Source: Agelaius tricolor
Lineage: Eukaryota; Chordata; Aves; Passeriformes; Icteridae
Direction of reading: 5' to 3'
Assembly: GCA_023055355.1 (NCBI GenBank)
Contig: JALJCS010000029.1
Coordinates: 8,123,001 to 8,187,000 of the forward strand
DNA: 64,000 bases
Shown: in pieces, positions 32,518-42,120 of the stretch
Layout: each line of letters opens with the position of its first letter
Position numbering within the stretch: position 1 is the first letter of the stretch
The notes under the pieces: generated by a model
Told to the model about the DNA's origin: nothing
The model's database searches: none
Seen by the model: the letters and a program-made list of their open reading frames with translations, nothing else
Translations under genes and position numbers: made by a program

Positions 32518-34009
32518 AGGGCACCCAGGGGGTTTGGGAGCACCCACGCGTGCACAGCTCCCTCCCAGCCTGCTGTGGGTTTGTTTAACAGGAGGAAAAT
32601 GCCATTCATTGCCAGGGCAGGCTTTCCCAACACTCCCCCGGGAGAGCCTTGCCAGGCTGTAGCCAGGCCTGCTCCAAGCTGTGCCATTCCCAGCAAAGCC
32701 CACCACAGCTCTGGGCTGTGTCTGGCAGGGAGCAGCACCGTGGCAGCTGTCACTGCTGGGCTGCAGGACCTGCAGCTCCAGTGGGGGCTCCTCCTGCTTC
32801 TCCAATCCCTTTGTCATTAATTAATTAATTACTATTTATTTTTATTTGCAAAGTTTATCGATATCCCTGAAAAAAACCCAGGTTTTACTCTCCTTTGACA
32901 GCACTTTTGGGGGATGCTGGGCCAGGTGGGGCAGACTGGACAGTTCTTTCCCTGGAGCTGAGGTCATGGATCGATGCTGAAGCCACCCTGAGTCTGGGGT
33001 GTCTGGGCTTGGAGGGGGCTTGTACTGCTAAGTGCTGACAGGACGTCGCTGTCAACACAATGTTCCGCCTTGGAGAACCTTCATCTAGGAAGATACTTAA
33101 TGAATTAGTTAATTAATGAGTGGAGTTTGATTGATGGATCATAGGGAGCTCTCAGCAGGGTGAGCCTGACCCTGGGATATTGCTGCTGTTGCTTAAATGC
33201 ATCCCCTCGCTGGTCCGAGGCACTCGGTGTTCTGGCAATTTGCATGCATTAAATGTAGCTCCTTAATAGGATGTAATGTTAGTGAAAAGCCAAAAGCATA
33301 GCAGCTGTAACTTAAAAGACAGCCCCATTACTGCAAGCCTTATAATTAGGGTAAGAGGGAGACTCGCGCTGCCATATGTTAAACTCTTTTGAGGTTAATA
33401 GCTCTGTAAGATTTTGCAATTTAAAAAAATTAGTCTTGAGGAACGATGACAAGGCTCGTCAATGAGGCTGCTCCAGGGGGGCCGGGATGCTGTGCCCTGA
33501 ACAGCCAGGCGTGGGGACAGGGCCATCCCCTGCCCGGGTCAGCCCTGCCCTGCCTGCTCTGGGCCAGCCCTTGGTGGGACCTCCCCTTCTGCCCCTGCAC
33601 CCAGGGCCGCCGGGGCTGGCAGGACACGCAGCGGGCGCTGGGCAGGAGCTGCTCCTCCTCTGCCCTGCTCTTTGGGGGCCTCTGCAAATTACACACAACA
33701 GCAGCTGCTGCCTCCAGGTCCCCAGCCCGGTGTTTGGCTGATGCAGGAACAAATAACCCTTGTGCAGCGGTTGTTTGTTAAAGCCCTTTTCCCGTGTAAT
33801 CGCTGCACAGAGGCCTCTGCTCGAGTCTCAGGCTCTCAGCACGGGGGCTCCGTGAGCATCCCTGAGTGTTTGGAGTGCTCAGGAGCGCTCCGAGCTCCCG
33901 GGGCTGCACCCAAGAGGGGCTGGGTGGTCTGAGCTCAGCCCTGGCAGGGAGGCAGCTCCCGGGGCTCCTCTCGGCGGGGGTTGACAGACAGCTCCTGTGT
34001 TTTTCCTTC
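32518..34009. other. Non-coding stretch with long AT-rich candidate conserved block
   Basis: 32810-32870 is TTAATTAATTAATTACTATTT-like. 33055-33430 is AT-rich without simple repetition: TTGCATGCATTAAATG, AATAGGATGTAATG, CTTATAATTAGGG, GCCATATGTTAAAC. It reads as a conserved non-coding element. 33450-33960 is GC-rich with no recognised feature. Confidence 0.4.
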
Positions 34010-34125
34010 CAGCCTTTCTTCCTTTCCTCTGTTGTGCGGGCAAATCATTCCACTTCCCAGCCTCAATTTCCTCATCCATAAAACTGAGACTAAAAATGTA
34101 CTTGTTAAGGGTGTCACAGGGCCTT
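34010..34125 (+). mobile_element. MIR-like SINE relic
   Basis: GGGCAAATCATTCCACTTCC, then AGCCTCAATTTCCTCATCC and ATAAAACTGAGACTAAAAATG follow the order of the MIR SINE core and tail (GGGCAAGTCACTT, GCCTCAGTTTCCTCATCTGTAAAATG). Agreement is roughly 70-75% by eye. MIR is an old amniote SINE and only few copies persist in birds. Boundaries are approximate. Confidence 0.6.
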
Positions 34126-36472
34126 CTGAGTCTGCCAGGGCTTTGATGTCCTCTTGTTAAAGTGCCGTGGCAGTGCGGGCGTTTATTGTCATCCCTACGT
34201 GAGGTGGGTGGCTATGGGCAGCAGCGCGGGCTGGCACCCTCTGCAACACCTGAGGCCTGGGCACTTGGCTTTGCTGCCCAGGCAGGGCATCCTTTGGGCA
34301 CTGCTCTGCCTTTTCTCCCTGCCAAACAGTGGGCAAACAGTGCCTGGGAGCAGCCGGTGGGGAACAGCAGGGTTGGTTGGCCCGGGGAAGGCTCTGTGCT
34401 GCCCCTGAGCTCTGTGAGGGGATGGGTGATGGTGCTGGTCATCACCCAGACTCAGTAAATAGGAACTTTCTCAGCCACAATAGTGGAAGACTTTAAGATC
34501 ATTCTGAGCTAGCTTTAATTGTTTCCTTCCTGCACCCCCCTCACCTTATTAAAGTGTTTAATTGCTTTCTCATTTAAGTGCAATAAGATTTCCTGATAGG
34601 CTGGTCCATTTGGCTCGCTTGTTCTCTTTAGGGAAGCTGGGGGAATGGAAAAGAGAAAATTATTTTGAATTTCCAGGTTACTGGGGAGAGATATGAGATT
34701 GTTAAACCCTCTCCATTGGTGTTTGGGTATCATGAAGCTCAGGGGCTGTTTTGATATTGAGCCAGGGTTCAGCTTTGTAAATTCAGGATTTGTCCTTCTG
34801 CTGCTTGGAGAACGAGGCCTCAGTTCCACTGCCCAGTCACTGTGGCTGCTGGGGTGGTTGTCAGGTGCCTTCCAGGAAGCCTGAGGCTGTGGCTGAGGAT
34901 CAGGAGATGCCATTTCAGGGCTGCAGACCCTCAAGGGGCTCTCACATTCCAGAGCCCGGCTGTGCTGTGGGTACCCGTGAGCAGCAGCTCAGGGTGCTCA
35001 GGAGCCTCCCCCTCGGACACAAGCTGCCTTTTTCCTTTTCCCGTTGGTGCTCCAATGTCAAAGGCAAACCCCCATCTTCAGCTCGATATCAAAGCCATTA
35101 AAGCCCATCTTGAATTTCTGCGGGCGCCGCTGCCGCTCAGCGCTGCGCTGGCTTCAGAGCGAGTTCCCATCTTGGAGCAGGGGGAAATGCTCCAGCGTCC
35201 TGGCCTCTCCTGCAGGCTGGCCAGCAGTGAGGTGCTTGATCCTCTGGCAGGGAAAAGAAGATTCCAGGGCTTTGGAGCAGATTTCCCAGGTGCAGGGGCA
35301 GCTGCCAGCCCCCAGCTCGCTCGGATGCTCGGGGCAGGAGCAGTGCAGAACAGGCAGAGCTGGCTTAGGCTCCTGCAGCTCCAGGGCAGCTCAGGCATTC
35401 ACAAGCACATTCTGAAGCGTGACCCTCCTGCAGGGGAGCCTGAGAATCCCTCGGGAGCCCTTCATCCCTCCCCGAGCCCCTCATGCTTACAGGGAGGGAG
35501 CTGGCGGGGCAGAGCCCCGGGCTGGGCAGCCTCTGATCCCTTTAGCTCCGCTCTGCCCCCGCTCCCCGCTCGGGGTTTGTCACTTGGTGATGCACAGCGT
35601 CTGTCAGAGGTGCTTGGGGCATTCCTGGCTTTAGTGCCGTGGTGCTGGGCAGATTTTCAGCACAGGATTGAGAGCTTGTGAGTAGCTGTAAACCCTCTCC
35701 ATCTTTCTCCTCTGTGTGGAGGGGGCAGGTGAGGATTCTCTGATGCAGCACTCCCCCTTGTCTCCTCTGGCTGGGAACAAAGCTGACCCAGCAGCTCATT
35801 TGAGTTTCCATCTGCTGCTTCCACGCTGGAGGAGAATGGTGTCTTAGTTGTCTGAGGAGAGACTGCTTTTTAATCATGTCTGCACTGCCTGGGGTTTGGG
35901 CCTCGGTGCCAGCCAGTAGGAAAAATCAATGTTTAAACTGTTCGATGAAGAGCACTGGCTGCCAGCTCCTCCTGCTCTGACGGCTCCTGGGGGAGACCTG
36001 TCTGTGCCACGTGTGCCTGGGGGGCTCTGGGCAGCTCTGCCCCTTCCTGGGGCAGTTCATGGCCCAGCTTCCTTTGATAAGGAGGTTTTGAGGGGCTGGG
36101 TGTGAGCTGAGCTTCCCTTTGGACTGGTGAAAGTCACTGGAGCTGAGGTGCAGGGTACCCACGCTCTGCTGGCTCTGCCACGTGTCAGTTGTGTCCCCCT
36201 GGTGCCCTTTGGGGTCTGGGGAAATGGATCTTCCCTGACCCTGCTGTGACAGATGGGACAGCTCGCTCGGGCAGGCTGGGCTTGCTGTGATGAGTGAGGA
36301 TGGGGAGCAGAACGGGAGGAAACAAAACGGAAATCCATCTTGTGGCACCGTTAAATAATGGTGCTGCTGCTCGGACAGCAGAGAAATATCCTTTGGACAG
36401 CATGACAGAAAACCTTATGGGTGCTGTCAGACACGGCCTCAGCTCCTCTGAGCACATCGTTCTGTGTGAGGG
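34126..36472. other. Unassigned stretch with one AT-rich block
   Basis: 34450-34700 is AT-rich (GTAAATAGGAACTTTC, GAGCTAGCTTTAATTG, TTATTAAAGTGTTTAATTGC) and is a candidate conserved element. 35090-35170 has some CpG. The remainder is GC-rich with no recognised exon or transposon. Confidence 0.38.
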
Positions 36473-36597
36473 GAGACAAATCACCCCTGGTGCAGACAAA
36501 TCACCCCTGGTGCAGACAAATCACCCCCGGTGCAGACAAACCACCCCTGGTGCAGACAAACCACCCCTGGTGCAGACAAATCACCCCCGGTGCAGGT
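36473..36597 (+). repeat. 20-bp minisatellite, 6 copies
   Basis: Six units of TGCAGACAAATCACCCCTGG, with CCCCGG and ACC variants, followed by a short GGTGCAGGTGCAG run. Confidence 0.94.
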
Positions 36598-39500
36598 GCA
36601 GGTGCAGCAGCCCCTCCCTGGCCAGGTGGGAGTTGCAGAATTCCCGCTGGGAAGGGATTGCCCCAGGCCAGGAGGGCCCTGAGCAGCTGCTGGGGGTCGT
36701 GTTCAGGGATGGGGGTGGCCGCCCCAGCTGTCCCCGTGCCCCCAGACCCAGCACAGGCTCCTCACGCCCTCCCTGCTCCCCTCTGGGGGATTTGGCCGAG
36801 CCACCCCGAGAGGCAGACAGATGTGAGAGGGATGCTGGCCCTTCCTGCCCTGGGCATGGGGGTTGTCAGGCTGTCAGGAGGGTGACAGGTGGCACGGGGC
36901 CTTCCCAGCTCCTAAGAGCCCTCACTTGCTGGTTTGCCTTCATTGCTGAATGCTGATGAGGTGCAAATCCTGGGCTGACCTCAAATTCCATCTGCATTTC
37001 CTCAGATTTGCCATTTCAAGCAGTGCTTTAGCTCTCAATCCCCGGGCAGGCTGCGAGGGGGGGCTGGATAAGGCTTTGCACTGTCTTACACCTCTGCACC
37101 TGGAGGTTTTGGAGCCCTTTGCAGAGGCTCAGGAAGGTGGCTGGTGGGATCAGGGAGCGTTTAAAGGTGGACACAAACCCACACCTATGCTGAAGTGAAT
37201 CCAGGGCTGGAAGTCAGGGTGAGGGCTCTGCAGCCTGCACCTTTGCCCAGTTCCAAGCCCCTGCTCCACTGGCTCTGGGTTTTTGGGAAGCACGTTGCCC
37301 ACTGGCTCCCCTGTAAGTTGTTCTCAGGAGCTGCTGCTCGAGGTCTCGGAGTCCTCCTGCCTCCAGGAGCAAAGCACCAGGACAGAGACTCCTCAACACA
37401 GAACAACCTGTCATGTTGTGTTTCCCGAGGCTTCATTTCACTTTTTAAATGATTTAATTGATGAGCCCTTTCTTTTTATACATCACATTCAGCTGGTTTC
37501 CACAGTAACAACCAAACCTGGAACCCGGAGCTTGGAGTCCTTTCTGAGTAAATAATGCCAAACCAAATCCTCGAATATTTAATTAAATTCGCTGTCATGC
37601 CCCTTTTATCTTTGTTCTGTGGATCTTCCCTAACAGATTTCATGGGAGCACGGAGCCCAGAGGAGACAGCAGAGGACAGCCTTGAGGGGAGCTGCCCTGG
37701 GCCAGGCACGGGGCCTCGGTGGCCTCGGTGCTGTCACACAGCGTGGGGACAGCTCGGCTCCTCCTGCCCTGTGCAGCGTGGCAGTGGCTGCTCCCTGCTG
37801 GGCTGCTCTTCACTCCTCGTCAGTCTGTGACCATCAGGAGCCCCAGGTTCCTCTGGGTTTTTCTGGCAGCTCCCTAAAGGTTCCTGGGCTCTCCCGGGTC
37901 ACATTTCCAGTGTCGGGGTCATTGTCCATCCTGCCCTTCCCTGATGTGCTGCCACATCTGCAAATCTCGTCCTTCTGTTCCCTCCTTCTGGTCCTGAGTG
38001 CAAAGCCTGAGGAACATGGAGGTGTTGTGGGGCACAGCCACAGTCACCAAGTGGATTATTTATTATTTGTTCAGATGAATGTGGGGTGGATTCAGCTCAG
38101 GGGTGGCACTGACCAGGGGCAGGGGCTCAGGCTGTTTTGGTTTCCCCCCAAACACTGCTGCAAGAGCCCGAGCTCTGCTGGCCCTGCCACTGTCACATCA
38201 ATTATCCCTGGGCCAGGGAGTGAGACACAGACACCCAGTGGTGTTGGTTTGCTTACAATGGCTCTTTGGTGCTTTTCATGGTATCACAACACATCTTCAT
38301 CAGATGGTGAGTGGGCTTAATTAGCCCAAGTATAGGTTTTATTTTTGATTTCTATGACTACTTAATCTAATGGCAACACATTATCTGCTCTGAGGTCTGC
38401 AGTTTTCCATTGGTAATTATTGCTGCTCTTAATTGATGGTGCATCAGGGGTTGTGGCTGCAATATGGGAGTTGGAACGAGTCGATTTTCTTAAGCACAGA
38501 TCCCAAAATGTTCCTGTGAAGGTCCCTGAGCCTTGGTGTGCTGCAGCTACCTGGCTCTAGTCAGAGAAAGGAGGAAATTCCTTGGAATGATGAAATCTTT
38601 GGTGTCTGTCACACCAGAGCTGTGTATTGTGAAGTTTGTGCCATTTCATGGTGGAGTTGAGGGAATTGAAATGCCTGGATACCGTAGCTGGAAGCTGTTC
38701 AGGTAATGGAAGCAAAACAGCTTATAAATTTCCAAAAGGAGGCCTGGCATTTATGACTAAAACCTCGCATTTCAGGACATGCAGATGGTGAGGCAGGAAC
38801 AGCTTGGAGGGATGGGCTAATACAGAATTATTAATTGCAGTGGCTCTGGCATCCTTTCCCCAAGAAGGTGCCTGCCTGGTAGGTGCTGCTTTGGTGTGGG
38901 CAGTGGGAAGGGCTGGGTGGCCCAGGGAGCCCCACTCCGTGCTGGGGGCCACACTGGCTGCTCCATGGGATTGCAGGGATGGAACCTGCTGGGTTCTGTG
39001 CCTGGAGGGAGGGACCAGCCCCTGCTGTCCTGTGGGCAGCTCCCAGTGAGCTCCCAGTGTGCCACGGACAGGGATGCAAGACAGATATTTGTGTGTTTTG
39101 CAAGTCCCAACATCTTCCTGAGGCTTTGGGGTGTTGCCTTTTCCAGCTTCTGCCAGCAGAGGGAATGCACAGAGTTGTGCCAGTTTAATTTTCTCCTGCT
39201 CAGAGGTCCCTGCTGAGCTGGGAGCAGCAGACACAGGGCCCTGGTGGTGTCCCTTGTCCTGGGCCGTGCCATCCTGTGCCTGAGACCCTGGCAAGGGCCT
39301 CCCTGTGTGCATGGGGAGGCTGCTTAACACAAGATTTTCAGAGATTGCCTTGTTCCCAAGCTGCTTTGGTGACAGGGAGAAGCCCCAGCCTCTTCCCCAG
39401 CCTCTCTCTCGCAGGGTGACCGATCAGATAATGTTCTCTAAGCAAATGCACAAATAACACGAATTGGGGTTGGCACCGAGCAGTGAGGTGTAAAAAAAGC

Positions 39501-40497
39501 AATTTGAGGTGTTCTAAGCAAATGCCAGAGCCTCTGTGCTGTGATTGCCTGTGGGAAAGCCGTGCCCAGGGTGCAGAGCTGCAGGGACACCGGGGACAGC
39601 AGGAGGGTGGGTGAGCTGCTGGGGCAGCAGCTTGGGGACAGCATTCAGATTCCCTCTGTGATCCCCAGCCCATCCTTTAATCGGCCTTGGCTCTGGCAGA
39701 TTGCTGCACGCTGGGGAATGCTGAGGGCAGGGAGAGCCCTTGGTGCAGCCCCAGTGTGATGGGAAAGCTGCCCCAGCAGGGTCCAGGCTGTGCCAGTGGC
39801 TGGGCAGGTGAGAGCTGGACTCTGCCTCAGCACAGGGTGAACACAAAGCTCAGAATCATTCTGGGTTTCAGTCCCAGGTGTGACTGGAAATGGATTTCTC
39901 TGTGCATGGCAGTGGATGTGGGCACAGCTTTGAGGCTGGCACATGTCCCTCAGCTGTGCCCACTCTGGCCAGGTCCCCCTTTGGCCTCTGCTCCCGTGGG
40001 TGCTGTGCTGTGGCTCTGTGGGAGCCTGTCGGAGGGAGGCAGACGATATCTGACATGGCAGCCTTGCATTTCTGCTCCATTTCCCTCCAGCCTCTCCTGC
40101 TGTAACATTCATTAGCTGCAGAGAGGCCAGGCTGAAGCACTGAACAGAGGCTGTGTGCAACCTCTGAGTAACCCCTGTGCTGCAGCCCCTGCTCTGCACC
40201 CGCTGGATCCCGGGGAGGAACCAGCCCTCAGCTCCCAGCCCAGAACACCAGTGAGCCCCCTTAGTGTGGCACAGCCAGCACCTGTCCCCTTCACTGTGTC
40301 TGATTACAGTGGGGAAACTTCTGAGGGGAGCTCCTTGCTGCTGGAAACGAAAGCGGGGATATGAGAGACCTGTGAATTCTGTCTCATTTGGAAACCACAC
40401 ATATTGCCAGTGTGATAGATCAGCTGCTCACAGCTTTTGAGGTGCCAGGGCCTCTGGGATAGCCATGGGTGGAGGTGGATGTGCTGTGTGGGAAGCA
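36598..40497. other. Unassigned stretch, AT-rich blocks
   Basis: 37440-37620 and 38290-38710 are AT-rich. The second contains GGCTTAATTAGCC, CTACTTAATCTAATGGC and GGTAATTATTGCTGCTCTTAATTG and is a candidate conserved element. 39420-39540 shows a short duplication of CTAAGCAAATGC. No exon, RNA gene or transposon recognised elsewhere. Confidence 0.38.
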
Positions 40498-40576
40498 CTG
40501 GGTGTTCTGGGACAGCCTGCCTCTCCTCAGCCCCCTCACAGACCCAGGAGCAGGCAGGCTGTCCCAGAACACCCAG
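40498..40576. repeat. Perfect inverted repeat, 25-bp arms
   Basis: Arm one is 40498-40522 (CTGGGTGTTCTGGGACAGCC followed by TGCCT). Arm two, 40552-40576, is its exact reverse complement. The spacer is 29 bp. The match stops sharply at both ends of the arms. A transcript could form a long hairpin. It lies 80 bp before the telomere-like tract. Confidence 0.97.
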
Positions 40577-40655
40577 CTCTGTGGCACAGCTCTGGGGGGG
40601 ACAAGGTGGGAACCCTGCTCTTGCTGACTGGTTTGATTGGCTGGTACAGCTGCTG

Positions 40656-40764
40656 CCTAACCCTAACCCTATAACCCTATAACCCTATCCCTAACCCTAA
40701 CCCTATCCCTAACCCTAATCCTATCCCTGACCCTAACCCTAGCCCTACCCGTAACCCCATCCCT
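40656..40764 (-). repeat. Interstitial telomeric repeat, degenerate
   Basis: Tandem CCCTAA units on the plus strand (TTAGGG on the minus strand), mixed with CCCTAT, ATAACCCTATAACC, CCCTGA, CCCTAG and CCCGTAA variants. About 18 units. Decay increases towards the right end. This is an internal vertebrate telomere-type tract, either an old fusion or break-repair scar or a telomerase-mediated insertion. Confidence 0.92.
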
Positions 40765-41300
40765 CCTCTGCTGGGAGGCTTTGGTGTTTGGACACTGTAG
40801 GTTGTCCTGAGGGTGAAACCAGAGGCGCTGGTGGGGGTTCAGGTGAGCGGCTGCAACGCTGCTGCTCCTCCATCCCTTTCTGGACCCTCCTGGTGCTCGC
40901 CTCGCGTGTCCCCTCTGCTGTGTGAGCACCGTGCCAGGGCAGCACTGAACTACTCCTGCAGATAAGGATGCGAGGGAGTTATCTGGAAGCATGCAGACAC
41001 TGTTGTGAGGAGGAAGGTCACTGGAGAGAGGGGGGTGGAGGAGATGGAGATGAGGTGATTTGGAGATGGCTTGAGGGATTTAGTGGAGAGGCAGAGCTCC
41101 CGCGGAGCATGAATGGGCAGCAGCACCTCTGATGGATTACAGGGAGCCTTGTTCAGCGGCGCTCCGTGCTGCTGCACAGACCAGCAGGGAAGAGACAGGG
41201 AAATGCTGCACGGAGAGGAGGCTGCAGAGCTCCAGAGCTCCAGCCTTGCTCTGTCCTGCCCCTCCTGCGAGCGCACTGCAGGCAGCAGCCCCAGAGCAGG

Positions 41301-41314
41301 CTGCCAGGGGGCGG
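41301..41314 (+). promoter_or_regulatory. CTCF-like motif
   Basis: The word CTGCCAGGGGGCGG matches the core CCASYAGRKGGCRS at all but the second and third positions. CTCF sites bind insulator and loop-anchor complexes. One motif match in 64 kb of GC-rich DNA could be chance. Confidence 0.3.
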
Positions 41315-41957
41315 CTCAGTGGATCCCCGGGGCACAGAAGTGGCCAGGGCAGGGAATAAAAGGCCTTTTCTGAGGCTAAGCCCTCGTGGTGGGGCTGTTC
41401 CCGTGGCAAGGTCCGAGCAGGGGAATCCCTGCCTGTCCTGCAGGGCTCCCTGCCCTGCGTCCATCTCCGGGCACCTCGTGGGAGCTCATCCCCGCTCCGT
41501 GGAGAGCAGGCGGCTCCTGACCTCCTCCTGCTTGTCTGCATTTGGGATTTGCCCCTCTCTATCCTATTTCAAACCCGGTTCTCCGAGCAAGAGCAGCGTT
41601 TACAGCCTTGTCCCTTCGGGTAATGCCTGTCTTACATCGTAGCAGGGCTTTTCCCTCGGCTGTCACAGAAAATCCGCGGCCGCTGATCCCGCAGCCGCTG
41701 TCAGGGATGTGAACCCCGGCCCGGCAGCCAGATCCTATCTCTGCAGCTGGCCCTGATCCCTCCACCGCAGCCGGGGAACTACACCAGCCTTTATCCCCTA
41801 TTGTCACGGACAAAGCACTGGGATTTGTGTCCCAGGCTTAAGCTTTCGCAAATCTCCGAGTATATTCCCCAGACGATTTCCTGGCTGTTTCCTGAGAGCC
41901 TTTTTCTCCCTGTCGCCTTTGTTTCCGAAGGCTGCCGCAATTTGCAATAGGTGTTTG

Positions 41958-41978
41958 GTAAATATCGCCGTTATTTAC
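41958..41978. promoter_or_regulatory. Inverted forkhead-like pair
   Basis: GTAAATA at 41958-41964 and its exact reverse complement TATTTAC at 41972-41978, separated by seven bases. GTGTTTGG directly precedes the first. Both arms fit the forkhead core. Function is inferred from the motif only. Confidence 0.35.
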
Positions 41979-42120
41979 TGGAAATTGGCAGCTCTGTTTC
42001 TCTGAGCGCTTCCCGGGGATGCTGAGCCTGTCCGGGCTGGCCGGGGAGCCTCGGGCTCGGCCGCTGCCGCCGTCATCCCCGAGCCCTGATGGGCAGGAGG
42101 TGCCTGCATCCTGGAGAGCG

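Larger units (their letters stand above)
40765..42120. other. GC-rich stretch with CTCF-like and forkhead-like words
   Basis: CTGCCAGGGGGCGG at 41301-41314 fits 12 of 14 positions of the CTCF core as I know it. 41660-41720 and 42020-42080 are CpG-rich (CCGCGGCCGCTG, GGCCGCTGCCGCCG). 41800-42000 carries CGCAATTTGCAATAGG and the inverted forkhead-like pair at 41958-41978. No exon recognised. Confidence 0.38.

Noticed and set aside
31574..32817. Regular Cys-His-His-Gly pattern that might suggest metal-binding fingers
   Set aside because: One frame of the 23-bp minisatellite. The spacing does not fit a zinc finger, and neighbouring frames are equally open.
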